DNA of 64,000 nucleotides from Marinobacterium weihaiense (GCF_019061305.1 NZ_JAHQZT010000007.1:62001-126000); one strand, 5' to 3'; positions 1 to 9,298 are shown, counted from the stretch's first letter. Program-made: numbers and translations. The notes: generated by a model not told the origin, from the sequence alone.

Positions 1-140
1 CGTAGCACACTTACGATCACTACGGCTTACTTCAGCCACTGATCTAACCTCGCAGCGATGCAAGCTGTAACGATGATTGTTCGGCGCATTTAGCTGATGC
101 GTAGAGAACCTGCTGTTCAGCCAGCTGTAGCCTAGGGATA
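1..140. other. Stretch upstream of the group II intron, no gene seen
   Basis: No convincing reading frame, promoter or RNA gene is visible here. If the intron begins at the GTGCGAC at 141, this is its 5' exon or flank. The boundary is a guess from the usual GUGYG start of group II introns; I could not find a convincing exon-binding/intron-binding pairing to prove it, so part of this stretch might belong to the intron. Confidence 0.4.
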
Positions 141-765
141 GTGCGACTCTAGTAATGGAGTGGTGCGAAGCTTCCTGACAATGTAACCCCTTTTTATGGT
201 GTGTGCGACCTGTGAGGGTACGTGCATGGATCCTGCGAGTGACAATGCGGGTGAGGTACTAGGCTGGGAGGTATGGTTAACGTATGTGAACTGCTGATAA
301 ATACCGTCAACCGCAAGGAGCCAAAGTCACTGACAGGCTTTAACCAAAATGGTGCGTAGCTGGTTAATCCTTTCACATCTGGGATTACGCTGACAATAAA
401 GCTACCGGTAGATAGGCAGAACCTAACCCTCTTGTGTCATCGTTACGGAACTCGGTAAGCCCGTACACCTGCCCTCTGGGCAAGTAAGCCGCAAGGCGAA
501 CCCTTGGGTGTGCGGGTAAAGGAGGCTGGAAAAAGCGAATGTCTGGCTGTAATGGCCGGAATAGGGGTTCGAACTTTGCCCTGACTGGAAACAGTGCTGA
601 CTTCCAGCTGGTCTTTACTCGCGTAACGGCCTGTAAAGTTTTCTATCGAAGCCGGCTTCGGCCTGAGCTTCACTCATCGACACCCTTGTGGGGATGCAGA
701 GTCCCCGCAAGGGGTTACTGCGTCTTCAGTCATTCAGGGGTGCTCAAACCTAGGAGGACTGCAAG

Positions 766-2434
766 ATGAGTACATCAACTACGATTGACGTACCTGCGTC
801 TTTCCACCCCGCCAGCTGGCACGGTATTGACTGGGAAACCTGTCATATCAGGCTGAGAGGACTACAGGTGCGCATCGCGAAGGCGGCCAGAAATCAGCAG
901 TGGCGTAAGGTGAAAAGCCTGCAGCGCATGCTGGTTCGCTCGTTTTCGGCCAAGGCTTTGGCTGTGAAGCGAGTGACGGAAAACCGGGGGCGTAAAACTC
1001 CCGGTGTCGATGGCAAAACATGGGACACCCCTGATGCCAAATGGAATGCTGTATTTCGGTTGGTGCGAAAGGGCTACAAGCCCAGACCACTGCGCCGTGT
1101 ATATATCCCGAAGTCAAATGGCGCTCGTCGCCCTTTGGGGATTCCGACGATGCTGGATCGAGCCATGCAGGCACTTTACCTGCTAGCGCTTGAGCCGGTG
1201 TCGGAGACCACGGCAGACCGAAATTCCTATGGCTTTCGTCCCCTGCGCTCTACAGCCGATGCAATTGAGCAGTTGTTCATCAACCTCAGTCGCAAGAGTT
1301 CGGCTCAATGGGTGCTGGAAGGCGATATCAAAGGGTGTTTCGACAACATCAGTCATGACTGGCTGGTTGCTCATGTCCCGCTGGACCGAGTGATCGTCAA
1401 AAAATGGCTAAAGGCAGGGTACATGGAATCCGGCCAGTTGTTCCCAACTGAGGCGGGGACTCCGCAAGGAGGTATCATCTCGCCGGTGTTGGCCAATATT
1501 GCGCTTGATGGCCTGGAACAGGAGTTAGAAACCCGATTCGGGAAGAAAAACACCAAAGCCAGCTACAAGACAAAGGTCAACTACGTGCGTTATGCGGATG
1601 ACTTCGTTATCACCGGCATCTCGAAAGAGTTACTGGAAGATGAGGTAAAACCTATTGTTGAAGCCTTCATGGCGGAGCGCGGGTTAACCTTGTCAGCGGA
1701 GAAGACGCTGATTACGCATGTGTCGGAAGGGTTCGACTTTCTGGGTCAGAATATCAGGCAATATGGGGGCAGCTGTTAATCAAGCTTGCTCACAAGAACC
1801 TGAAGCAGTTTTTGGCCAAGATACGGCAAGTGGTGAAGGATAACAAAACGGCCCCGGCCTGGTTGTTGATAGATATGCTCAATCCGATGATTCGGGGCTG
1901 GGCCAACTATCACAGGCATATCGTGGCCAAGGAAATCTTTAACTACGTGGATTATCGTATCTGGAAGCTGTTGTGGCAGTGGTGTAAGCGTCGGCATCAA
2001 AACCGTCGTAAACGCTGGATCAAGGCGAAATATTTCAAGCGCGTTGAAAAACGCAATTGGGTGTTCGCGGAGCAGTATCCCAGCGGAAAACTCGCCAGCT
2101 GTTGTATGCAGCTGACACGCCGATAAAGCGGCATACCAAGATAAAGGCGGAAGCGAACCCGTACCTGCCGGAGTTTGAAACCTACTACGAGCAACGCTTG
2201 GAGTATGTGTGGAGAAATTCGGAACAGGGTAAACGGAAGACCTGCACGCTTTGGAATCGACAGCAAAAACGCTGCCCGATGTGCAAGCAGTACATCACGT
2301 TCGAGACCGGGTGGAACATCCACCACATTATTGAACGGCACAAGGGCGGGAGTGACAAGCTGGAAAACTTGGTGTTGTTGCATCCGAACTGCCATCGTAA
2401 GATACATGCATTGAGTGACGGGCCAGCTAGTTAA
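766..2434 (+). pseudogene. ltrA: Group II intron reverse transcriptase/maturase with HNH domain, two frameshifts
   Basis: Intron-encoded protein needed for intron splicing and retromobility. ATG 766 follows a good AGGAGG site. The first frame (766-1779) holds RT blocks, with the catalytic YADD at residues 276-279 and a second active-site Asp in the GDIKGCFDN motif. It stops right after FLGQNIRQYGG. The rest of the family protein is present but in other frames: the maturase part (RGWANYHRH, up to about 2090) and then a C-terminal HNH endonuclease with CPMC, HHII and HPNCH motifs, ending at 2434. Reading it whole needs one added base near 1765-1770 (beside a GGGGG run) and one near 2084-2095 (beside an AAAA run). 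Both are consistent with single-base deletions. Either the gene is dead or these are homopolymer sequencing errors; the match to the family on both sides of each break makes the frameshift reading firm. Confidence 0.9.
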
Positions 2435-2453
2435 TCTAGCTGGTTTGCTTAGA

Positions 2454-2927
2454 CAGTTCTTGGTTTTCGGGGCCTATCCAGCCCTGAAATGTCGCTTGGG
2501 AAAGCGGCTAAAGGGCTTCTGGACTGGATGGTCAACCTCCCACGGGTGTGGGAACTATCCGCAGGCGGGGCCTGCCGGTAGGGGGAGATCCTCTGGAAAG
2601 GTTGTCCGGCGTTGAAGGGGATGCTAGTTCACCCTGATACAACCGCTTTGGCTAAGGCGGTATATAAATTCCAGGTTTCTTTGAATCTGGGCGCCCAGAT
2701 CAAATTTTGAGGCATTAGCCGATGAATATTGATCTGACAGTAACGGTGGTTTTCGACCTCGCACAAGTACTGGCATCCTTAGCGGTGCTGCTACCAGTGA
2801 TTTGGGGACGAAAGAAGTAATCACTGTTATCGGTGGGGCGTGTGCCCCACCATCCAATACCAAGATCTGATGCATGCGAAATTAGAAAGGTCTGCCGGTT
2901 CTCTGCAAAGAGGGCTTGTAAAGGCTT
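2454..2927 (+). other. Extra insert inside the intron between domain IV and domain V
   Basis: In relatives I know, the HNH frame is followed by a short closing stem and then almost at once by domain V. Here the expected stem (the AGCTAG/CTAGCT-type pair around 2424-2446, then TTTGCTT) is followed by about 470 further bases before GAGCCGTATGC. The stretch contains several strong hairpins, including a CCCAC/GTGGG stem near 2550 and a perfect 8-bp GGTGGGGC/GCCCCACC stem with a GTGT loop at 2832-2851, plus a tiny hydrophobic reading frame (2722-2820). Its origin is unknown. Calling it an insertion is inference from memory of intron layout, not from an alignment. Confidence 0.45.
2722..2820 (+). 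CDS. Possible 32-residue membrane peptide
   Basis: ATG 2722 to TAA 2820 would encode a 32-residue peptide with an acidic N-terminus, one hydrophobic segment (about residues 6-28, rich in V, L and A) and a basic GRKK end, so N-out or N-in single-span topology is plausible. There is no strong ribosome site; TGAGG lies upstream at about 11 bases. A perfect hairpin follows 11 bases after the stop, without a T run. The shape recalls small hydrophobic peptides such as type I toxins or minor filamentous-phage proteins, but I recognise no specific family. It may be chance. Confidence 0.25.
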   Translation: MNIDLTVTVVFDLAQVLASLAVLLPVIWGRKK

Positions 2928-2961
2928 GAGCCGTATGCGGGGAAACTCGCTCGTACGGTTC
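2928..2961 (+). ncRNA. Group II intron domain V
   Basis: Catalytic hairpin of the intron. GAGCCGTATGC pairs with GCTCGTACGGTTC around a GGGGAAACT region with the usual GAAA tetraloop. It contains the conserved AGC-type catalytic start and the two-base bulge in the right place. Domain VI follows at once (2964-2999). Confidence 0.9.
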
Positions 2962-3032
2962 TTAGGGGGCGGCGGCACAGTAATGCGCTGCTGCTACCCG
3001 GCATCTGCCCCCCGGCTCTCTGATCCAAGCCA

Positions 3033-3060
3033 AGCCCCGCGATTGCGGGGCTTTTTCGTT
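3033..3060 (+). terminator. Rho-independent terminator after the intron
   Basis: Perfect 8-bp stem AGCCCCGC/GCGGGGCT with a GATT loop, followed by TTTTTCGTTTTT. It lies only about 30 bases beyond the intron 3' end, so in the unspliced locus it would end transcripts of whatever gene lay upstream of the intron. Confidence 0.85.
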
Positions 3061-3113
3061 TTTGGCAAACCTGCTAGGGTTGATCGCCTGTTTTCTGCAA
3101 AGACTATATCCCG

Positions 3114-3977
3114 ATGAGTGAACGCAAGGAACCCGGCCTGAATACGGACGGGCTGGAATCTCTGGTGGTCGAGAACGCGGCGCGACCGGCCGCCGCGACC
3201 CGTACCGCGCCATCGGCAGCCGCCCCGAACGGGCGCGGCGGTAACCTGCTGGTGACGCTGATACTGTTGCTGATGGCTACGGCCCTGGGGTACCTGGGCT
3301 TCATGCTGACACAACAGCAGGAGCAGTTGGCTGATGTACATGCCGAACTACAGCAGGCGCAGGAACGTGTCGAGTCCCTGGAAGCGATGCTGGAAGTGAC
3401 TTCTGACAGTGCTGAGCAGTCTGGCGAGACGCTGCAGCAGCGCCTCGAAGGCGTGAACACGCGTGTGGAAGAACGGTTTGCCCATTTCGACTCCGAAGTG
3501 GCCAAGCTGTGGACCATCGCCTACCAGCGCAACAAGCCTCAACTGGAGCAGCAGGCCGAGCAGCTGAAGCAGCTGCAGGCGCGTCTGACAGCGACGAACA
3601 CGGCGCTGGAGCAGGTGCGCACGGAAGCCGGCAAGGTGGCGGACGCGCTGGCACGGACCGACAGTCTCAGGACCGAGCAGGCGGCACTGAAGAAAACGCT
3701 GCAGGCGCGGCTGGCGGCGTCTGAACAGCAGCTGGCGACTCTGGAGCAGGGACTCAAGGTCGAAAGTGAAGGGCGTCTCAAGGTACAGAAGCAGCTGACA
3801 CGCCAGCTGTCCGAACTGGAAGGCGGGTCGGGTGTCAGCGCCGGGCTGGCACAACGCATTCGCCAGAACGAACAGGCCATCAAGGCCATCGACGGCACCC
3901 GTCGGCAGATCAATCAGGATCTGTTGCGGATACGTCAGCAGCTGAACAATCTGCAGCTGCGCATGGAGCAGGGCTGA
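3114..3977 (+). CDS. Membrane-anchored coiled-coil protein, function unknown
   Basis: A 287-residue protein with an N-terminal cytoplasmic tail of about 40 residues rich in Ala and Pro, one transmembrane helix at about 44-65, and then more than 200 residues of almost continuous heptad-like Q/E/L/A sequence, expected to form a periplasmic coiled coil. No enzymatic motif is seen. The shape fits a structural or scaffold protein of the cell envelope; similar proteins are annotated only as hypothetical. It is followed 19 bases later by the GST-like gene, so the two may be co-transcribed. The ATG at 3114 lacks a clear ribosome site but no better in-frame start precedes the membrane helix. Confidence 0.8.
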   Translation: MSERKEPGLNTDGLESLVVENAARPAAATRTAPSAAAPNGRGGNLLVTLILLLMATALGYLGFMLTQQQEQLADVHAELQQAQERVESLEAMLEVTSDSAEQSGETLQQRLEGVNTRVEERFAHFDSEVAKLWTIAYQRNKPQLEQQAEQLKQLQARLTATNTALEQVRTEAGKVADALARTDSLRTEQAALKKTLQARLAASEQQLATLEQGLKVESEGRLKVQKQLTRQLSELEGGSGVSAGLAQRIRQNEQAIKAIDGTRRQINQDLLRIRQQLNNLQLRMEQG

Positions 3978-3996
3978 GCCCGAGGGAGAGCATCGA

Positions 3997-4611
3997 ATGA
4001 TCAAGGTATATGGCAGTGTCTTTTCGCGGGCCGGCATGGTGATGCTGGCGCTGGAGGAACTGGGACTGGAGTATGAGTCGGTCGATATGCTGCCGCGCAG
4101 CGAGCAGACACAGTCGGAGGACTACCGCGCCCTGAATCCGACCGGCAAGATCCCGACGCTGGTGGATGGCGAGCTGGTGCTGTTCGAGACCCAGGCCATT
4201 CTCTACTATCTGGCACGTCAATACGGCAACGGCTGCCTGTGGGCCGATACGCCGGCCGCGGAAGCGGATATCCTGCGCTGGTCGCTGTATATTAGCAATC
4301 AGATGGAAGTGCCGGCACTGGATATGCTGATGCAGTTCAAGTTCAACCGGGGTGCCCCGGATGCAGAGGTGATGGCACGTGCCAGTGCCGAGCTGGAGCG
4401 GTTCCTGCCGTTGCTGGAGCAGCAGCTACACGGCCGCACCTGGATCAGTGGCGATCATTTCACCATTGCCGATATTCATGGTGGCCTGGTGCTGAGCTGG
4501 CCCAAGTTGGCTGGGTTTGATTACAGTGCTTATCCAGAAGTGCATCGCTGGATCAAGTCCGTGCTGTCGCATCCGGCGCAGCAGCGGCTCATGGCGCAGG
4601 CAAAGGGGTAA
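3997..4611 (+). CDS. Glutathione S-transferase family protein
   Basis: A 204-residue cytoplasmic protein with the GST two-domain plan. The thioredoxin-like N-domain (about 1-80) has the FSRAG active-site region near residue 6-11, the NPTGKIPTL cis-Pro motif and the ETQAI glutathione-binding motif. The helical C-domain (about 87-204) carries the FTIADIH N-capping box typical of GSTs. The predicted role is glutathione-dependent conjugation or reduction; the substrate cannot be told. A GGGAGAG ribosome site lies 7 bases before ATG 3997. It is in line with the upstream coiled-coil gene and the downstream thpR. Confidence 0.9.
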   Translation: MIKVYGSVFSRAGMVMLALEELGLEYESVDMLPRSEQTQSEDYRALNPTGKIPTLVDGELVLFETQAILYYLARQYGNGCLWADTPAAEADILRWSLYISNQMEVPALDMLMQFKFNRGAPDAEVMARASAELERFLPLLEQQLHGRTWISGDHFTIADIHGGLVLSWPKLAGFDYSAYPEVHRWIKSVLSHPAQQRLMAQAKG

Positions 4612-4637
4612 CACATGCCTGTTTGCAGGCTCTCGTT

Positions 4638-5195
4638 ATGAACACAATAAGAACGTTTTTTGCGCTGCCGATTCCAGAGCGCATTGCCCGTCCGCTGTCG
4701 GACTGCGCCGATACGCTGTGCGAGTTCGATCGCGGTCTGGATGCGCACTGGGTCGACTCCTCCAACTACCATCTGACGCTCTGCTTCCTGGGCGATGTGA
4801 CGCTGGAGCAGGTCACGGAGTTGGAACAGCTGGCCCGTGAAGTGTTGGCGGACCAGCCCAGCTTCATGGTGCCGTTAGATCAGCTGGGCTACTACCGGGC
4901 CAATCCGCGGCTGGGGGTGCTGGCGGCGCTGATCAGCGATCATGAGCAGTTGTATGCCCTGCATGATCGTATGGTTAATATCGCCAAAAAAGCCGGAATC
5001 CGCTATGATGAGCGCGATTTCATGCCCCATGTGACTCTGGCACGCCTACCGGCCGAAAACCGCTTTGAAGTGCCTGAAGCTTGGCCTCGGCCTGGCCTGA
5101 CGACACCCGCGGATTCGGTGGTGCTGTACCAGAGTCGTCCGGGAGAGCGAGGCTCCATCTACACGCCTCTGTTTGGGATCAACCTGTCTGCCTGA
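4638..5195 (+). CDS. thpR: RNA 2',3'-cyclic phosphodiesterase ThpR (2'-5' RNA ligase family)
   Basis: A 185-residue 2H phosphoesterase that opens 2',3'-cyclic phosphates on RNA ends and can join 2'-5' ends in vitro. The two catalytic HxTx motifs are present: HLTL at residue 45 and HVTL at residue 131, with the FFALP start typical of the family. I chose ATG 4638 because the family begins with such an FFAL segment close to the N-terminus; an upstream TTG (4623) is possible but would add five residues. No strong ribosome site. It lies 26 bases after the GST gene. Confidence 0.9.
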   Translation: MNTIRTFFALPIPERIARPLSDCADTLCEFDRGLDAHWVDSSNYHLTLCFLGDVTLEQVTELEQLAREVLADQPSFMVPLDQLGYYRANPRLGVLAALISDHEQLYALHDRMVNIAKKAGIRYDERDFMPHVTLARLPAENRFEVPEAWPRPGLTTPADSVVLYQSRPGERGSIYTPLFGINLSA

Positions 5196-5239
5196 GGCTC
5201 ACTCAGGCCCGTTAATCTTCAGAACTCACTACAGGTCCT

Positions 5240-6592
5240 ATGCGAACACCAGAACTGCTGTCCCCGGCCGGGACGTTGAAAAACATGAAGTATGCCTTCG
5301 CCTACGGGGCGGATGCCGTCTATGCGGGGCAGCCGCGCTACAGCCTGCGCGTGCGCAACAACGACTTCACCCATGACAACCTGGCCGAAGGCATTCGCAT
5401 CGCCCATGAGCTGGGCAAGAAGTTCTTTGTGGCCAGCAATATCCTGCCGCACAACTCCAAGCTCAAGACCTACATGAAGGATCTGGATCCGGTCATCGCC
5501 ATGGGCCCGGATGCGCTGATCATGTCCGACCCGGGCCTGATCATGATGGTCAAGGACAAGTATCCGGACCTGCCGATCCACCTGTCGGTGCAATCCAACA
5601 CCATGAACTGGGCGTCGGTGAAGTTCTGGCACCGTGCCGGCATCGAACGCATCATTCTGTCGCGCGAGCTGTCGCTGGACGAAGTCGCCGAGATCCGCCA
5701 GCAGTGCCCGGAGATCGAACTGGAAGTGTTCGTGCACGGTTCTTTGTGCATTGCCTATTCCGGGCGTTGCCTGTTGTCTGGCTACATCAACCACCGCGAC
5801 CCCAACCAGGGCACCTGCACCAACGCCTGCCGCTGGAAGTACGATGCCCACGAGGCCAAAGAGGACGAGTCCGGTGACGTGGTGCCGGTCCAGTCCTTTG
5901 ATCCCGCAGCCGAGCCGCAGCCGGCCTTGGGTGAAGGTCAGCCCAGCGACAAAATCTTCCTGTTGCAGGAAGAGACGCGTCCGGGCGAATACATGCCGGC
6001 GTTCGAGGACGAGCACGGCACCTACATCATGAACTCCAAGGATTTGCGCGCCATTCAGCATGTGCACAAGTTGGCCGAGATGGGCGTGGACTCGCTCAAG
6101 ATCGAAGGGCGTACCAAGTCGCACTACTACGTGGCGCGTACTGCGCAGGCCTACCGTCAGGCGATCGACGATGCGGTGGCGGGTAAGCCATTCGACATGA
6201 ACCTGATGGATACGCTGGAGAACCTGGCTAATCGCGGCTACACCGAGGGCTTCTACCGCCGTCACGTGCATGACGAGTATCAGAACTACCAGACCGGCAG
6301 TTCGGTGGGCGTGCATCAGCAGTTCGTCGGCGAAATCACCGGTCATGATGCCCAGAAGGGCTTTATCGAGATCGACGTGAAGAACCGCTTCGAGCTGGGC
6401 GATACCCTGGAGCTGATGACCCCGGCGGGCAACAAGCGCTTCAAGCTGCAGGAGATGCTGAACAAGAAGGGACAGCCTGCCGAGGTGGCACCGGGCTCAG
6501 GGCACCGGGTCAGCATTCCGGTGGATTTCGACACCGACATGACCTACGCGCTGCTGATGCGCGATCTGCCCAACGCGCCCGAACGCGACTAG
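5240..6592 (+). CDS. trhP: tRNA 5-hydroxyuridine synthesis protein TrhP (U32 peptidase family, YegQ)
   Basis: A 450-residue member of the U32 family. YegQ/TrhP uses prephenate to hydroxylate U34 of certain tRNAs, a step towards cmo5U, in the cytoplasm. Signs: the start RTPELLSPAG, the U32 signature EVFVHGSLCIAYSG with its Cys, further conserved Cys in CLLSGY and GTCTNACRW (an Fe-S type set), and a C-terminal beta-barrel-like domain from about residue 370. It ends just before a strong terminator at 6611. Confidence 0.92.
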   Translation: MRTPELLSPAGTLKNMKYAFAYGADAVYAGQPRYSLRVRNNDFTHDNLAEGIRIAHELGKKFFVASNILPHNSKLKTYMKDLDPVIAMGPDALIMSDPGLIMMVKDKYPDLPIHLSVQSNTMNWASVKFWHRAGIERIILSRELSLDEVAEIRQQCPEIELEVFVHGSLCIAYSGRCLLSGYINHRDPNQGTCTNACRWKYDAHEAKEDESGDVVPVQSFDPAAEPQPALGEGQPSDKIFLLQEETRPGEYMPAFEDEHGTYIMNSKDLRAIQHVHKLAEMGVDSLKIEGRTKSHYYVARTAQAYRQAIDDAVAGKPFDMNLMDTLENLANRGYTEGFYRRHVHDEYQNYQTGSSVGVHQQFVGEITGHDAQKGFIEIDVKNRFELGDTLELMTPAGNKRFKLQEMLNKKGQPAEVAPGSGHRVSIPVDFDTDMTYALLMRDLPNAPERD

Positions 6593-6610
6593 ACGCGATC
6601 ACACCGATAC

Positions 6611-6635
6611 AGGGAGCCCAGCGGCTCCCTTTTTT
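6611..6635 (+). terminator. Terminator after trhP
   Basis: Perfect 8-bp stem AGGGAGCC/GGCTCCCT with a CAGC loop followed by TTTTT, 18 bases after the trhP stop. Confidence 0.9.
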
Positions 6636-6720
6636 ATGTACAGTATGCCCACGCGGCAATGACAAGACTGCTGGGGCCGCCGTAAGGGTGCGGACCCCGG
6701 GCAGGTGAGGTAACCAGACG

Positions 6721-7638
6721 ATGGAGTCAAGCGGGATGGCTGCAACCATGCAATCAGGATGTGATGCTGAGGATATCGGCAAGTATGCCTTTCGCCGTGC
6801 ACTGCGTCCGTTTTCCTTTCCGGTGGCGCTGATCACCTGCATGATCGGCATTCTGCTGGCAGCCCTGCAGGGGCCGATCAATCCGTTTGCCGCGCTGCTG
6901 GTGCTGGCGGGCGGTCTGCTGCTGCAGGCGGGCGTCAACCTGATCAATGATCACGCCGATATTCGTCTGCTGCAGGGGCGCCCCGAGAATGCCGCCGCCA
7001 TTACCGCGATCCGGCATAACTTCAAGTCCGGCATGCTCTGTTTTCTGCTGGCCTCGGCAATCGGTTTGCACTTTGTCATTCAACAGGGGATGGGGTTTCT
7101 GCTGCTCTGCGTACTGGGGTTGGCCGGGGCGCTGGGCTATACGGTCAGTCCGGTCAACTACAAGAGTCGCGGGCTGGGCGTGGTGCTGGTGTTCTGGCTG
7201 ATGGGCGTGCTGATGATGGCCGGCAGTGCTCTGGCGCTGGGTGCTTCCCTGACACCGGAGCTGCTGCTGCAGACGGTGCCGGTCAGTCTGCTGGTGTCGC
7301 TGCTGCTGTTGAGCAATGAATTACGCGACTGCGAACGCGACCGCCGTGACGGCCTGCACACGCTGACCGTGCGCATGGGCTATGCGGCTGGGGTGCGGCT
7401 CTATCTGAGCCTGCTGGCCGGGGTCTATTTGGTATCGGCACTGCTGTTGGGGCTGGGGTTACTGCCCGGAGCGCTCTGGCTATTGCCGAGCCTGCTGCTG
7501 ACCCTGAAGCCGGTGCGGTTGCTGCGTGTCGATGCCGATGCACGTCAGCCGCTGACGCCGGCAACGGCCCGCCTGCTGCTCGGGTTTGGCATGCTGTTTT
7601 GCCTGGCGCTGCTGAACCCCTGGCCGATTATGCTCTAA
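6721..7638 (+). CDS. UbiA-family prenyltransferase (MenA-like)
   Basis: A 305-residue integral membrane protein with about eight or nine hydrophobic segments. The two Asp-rich motifs of the UbiA superfamily are visible: NLINDHADIRL (near residue 75-86) and NELRDCERDRRDG (near 199-212), which bind Mg-prenyl diphosphate. The second motif and the following TLTVRMG resemble MenA (1,4-dihydroxy-2-naphthoate prenyltransferase). No other menaquinone genes are nearby, so the aromatic acceptor is not certain. ATG 6721 has a GAGG 10 bases upstream; ATG 6736 is an alternative. A lone gene between two terminator/promoter regions. Confidence 0.85.
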   Translation: MESSGMAATMQSGCDAEDIGKYAFRRALRPFSFPVALITCMIGILLAALQGPINPFAALLVLAGGLLLQAGVNLINDHADIRLLQGRPENAAAITAIRHNFKSGMLCFLLASAIGLHFVIQQGMGFLLLCVLGLAGALGYTVSPVNYKSRGLGVVLVFWLMGVLMMAGSALALGASLTPELLLQTVPVSLLVSLLLLSNELRDCERDRRDGLHTLTVRMGYAAGVRLYLSLLAGVYLVSALLLGLGLLPGALWLLPSLLLTLKPVRLLRVDADARQPLTPATARLLLGFGMLFCLALLNPWPIML

Positions 7639-7651
7639 TACCAATACCCGA

Positions 7652-7680
7652 GAAGTTAAGGGGTCGAATTGGTGTATAAT
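7652..7680 (+). promoter_or_regulatory. Candidate sigma-70 promoter for fumA
   Basis: A perfect -10 TATAAT at 7675-7680, 77 bases before the fumA start. The -35 region (GAAGTT at 7652, spacing 17) is weak. Confidence 0.55.
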
Positions 7681-7757
7681 GCTGCGCCAGTTTATGCCGG
7701 TCTGCGGACGGGCCCGACCTCAATGAACCACAACCAAGCCAGATTGGAGAGTCGTCA

Positions 7758-9266
7758 ATGAGCGTTATTCGCCAGGATGATTTCATCAACAGCGTCGCCG
7801 ATGCGCTGCAGTTCATTTCCTACTACCACCCGATTGACTTCGTGCAGGGTGTGCACGAGGCCTATCTGAAAGAGGAAAACCCGGCGGCGAAAGACGCCAT
7901 GGCGCAGATCCTGATCAACTCCCGCATGTGTGCCGAAGGCCAGCGCCCGATCTGTCAGGATACCGGTATCGTTACCGTGTTCCTGAAAGTGGGCATGAAC
8001 GTGCAGTGGGATGCCAAGATGTCCGTGACCGATATGGTCAACGAAGGCGTGCGTCGCGCCTACACGCACCCAGACAACGTGCTGCGTGCATCCATCCTGG
8101 CTGATCCGGCCGGCAAGCGTCAGAACACCAAGGACAACACCCCGGCGGTGATCCACTACGAAATCGTCGAAGGCGATGAAGTGGAAGTTCATGTGGCAGC
8201 CAAGGGCGGCGGCTCCGAGAACAAGTCCAAGATGGTGATGCTGAATCCGTCCGACAGCATTGTCGACTGGATCGTCAAGACCGTGCCGACCATGGGCGCC
8301 GGCTGGTGCCCGCCAGGCATGCTGGGCATCGGTATCGGCGGTACCGCCGAGAAGGCAGCGGTACTGGCGAAAGAGTCCCTGATGGACCCGATCGACATTC
8401 ACGAGCTGCGCGAGCGCGGCCCGCAGAACCGTGTCGAAGAGCTGCGTCTGGAAATCATGGACGCGGTCAACGCACTGGGCATTGGCGCCCAGGGTCTGGG
8501 CGGTCTGACCACCATTCTGGATGTGAAGATCAAGGATTACCCGACGCACGCGGCGTCTCTGCCGGTGTGCATGATCCCGAACTGTGCCGCGACCCGTCAC
8601 ACCCACTTCACTCTGAACGGCAATGGTCCGGCCGTGCTGACGCCGCCGAGCCTGGATGACTGGCCGGAAGTGACCTTCGAAGTCGGCGCCAACACCCGTC
8701 GCGTCAATCTGGACGAGATCACCCCGGAAGCGGTGAAAGAATGGAAAGTCGGCGAAACCATCCTGCTTAACGGCAAGATGCTGACCGGTCGTGATGCTGC
8801 CCACAAGAAAATGGTGGAGATGCTGAACAACGGCGAAGAGCTGCCGGTGGATCTGAAAGGCCGCTTCATCTACTACGTGGGTCCGGTCGATCCGGTCCGT
8901 GACGAAGTGATGGGGCCGGCCGGTCCGACCACGGCGACCCGCATGGACAAGTTCACCCGTCAGATCCTGGAAAGCACCGGCCTGCTGGGCATGATCGGCA
9001 AGTCCGAGCGTGGCCCGGTGGCGATCGAAGCGATCAAGGACAGCGAAGCGGTCTACCTGATGGCGGTTGGCGGCGCAGCGTACCTGGTGTCCAAGGCGAT
9101 CACCGACGCCAAGGTGCTGGCATTCCCGGAAATGGGCATGGAAGCGATCTACGAGTTCGAAGTGAAGGACATGCCGGTGACCGTGGCGGTCGATACCGCC
9201 GGCGAATCCGTGCACACCACGGGTCCGGCCAAGTGGAAGGACATCATCGCCCACAAGGCGGTCTGA
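7758..9266 (+). CDS. fumA: Class I fumarate hydratase (iron-sulfur)
   Basis: A 502-residue cytosolic enzyme of the TCA cycle that interconverts fumarate and malate using an oxygen-sensitive [4Fe-4S] cluster. The N-terminal two thirds form the alpha part (Cys in RPICQDTGI and in SLPVCMIPNCAATRH, cluster ligand candidates; GIGIGGTAEKA), and the C-terminal third the beta part (PAGPTTATRMD; GGAAYLVSKAI), fused as in FumA/FumB. A GGAG site precedes ATG 7758, with TATAAT further upstream and a strong terminator after it, so it is a single-gene unit. Confidence 0.95.
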   Translation: MSVIRQDDFINSVADALQFISYYHPIDFVQGVHEAYLKEENPAAKDAMAQILINSRMCAEGQRPICQDTGIVTVFLKVGMNVQWDAKMSVTDMVNEGVRRAYTHPDNVLRASILADPAGKRQNTKDNTPAVIHYEIVEGDEVEVHVAAKGGGSENKSKMVMLNPSDSIVDWIVKTVPTMGAGWCPPGMLGIGIGGTAEKAAVLAKESLMDPIDIHELRERGPQNRVEELRLEIMDAVNALGIGAQGLGGLTTILDVKIKDYPTHAASLPVCMIPNCAATRHTHFTLNGNGPAVLTPPSLDDWPEVTFEVGANTRRVNLDEITPEAVKEWKVGETILLNGKMLTGRDAAHKKMVEMLNNGEELPVDLKGRFIYYVGPVDPVRDEVMGPAGPTTATRMDKFTRQILESTGLLGMIGKSERGPVAIEAIKDSEAVYLMAVGGAAYLVSKAITDAKVLAFPEMGMEAIYEFEVKDMPVTVAVDTAGESVHTTGPAKWKDIIAHKAV

Positions 9267-9298
9267 TCCTGAACGGCTGATCGTCCTCTGAATCATGC

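Larger units (their letters stand above)
141..3003 (+). mobile_element. Group II intron (bacterial, chloroplast-like class)
   Basis: A self-splicing retroelement RNA. The left end carries a GTGCGAC start (141) followed by a long, ORF-free structured region (141-765), the place of domains I-III. The middle encodes a reverse transcriptase/maturase with an HNH endonuclease (766-2434, domain IV). The right end has a textbook domain V (2928-2961) and a domain VI-like GC-rich hairpin with an unpaired A region (2964-2999), ending near CTACCCGGCAT. The 3' exon begins directly with a sequence holding a Rho-independent terminator (3033-3060). Both boundaries are approximate. The encoded protein is broken, so the copy could move or splice only with help from an intact relative. 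An extra insert sits between domain IV and V (see separate entry). Class assignment is from the overall protein layout (RT-X-HNH) and is tentative. Confidence 0.85.

Noticed and set aside
443-673. Short frames in the first 750 bases
   Set aside because: They overlap the structured domains I-III of the group II intron and show no family sequence.
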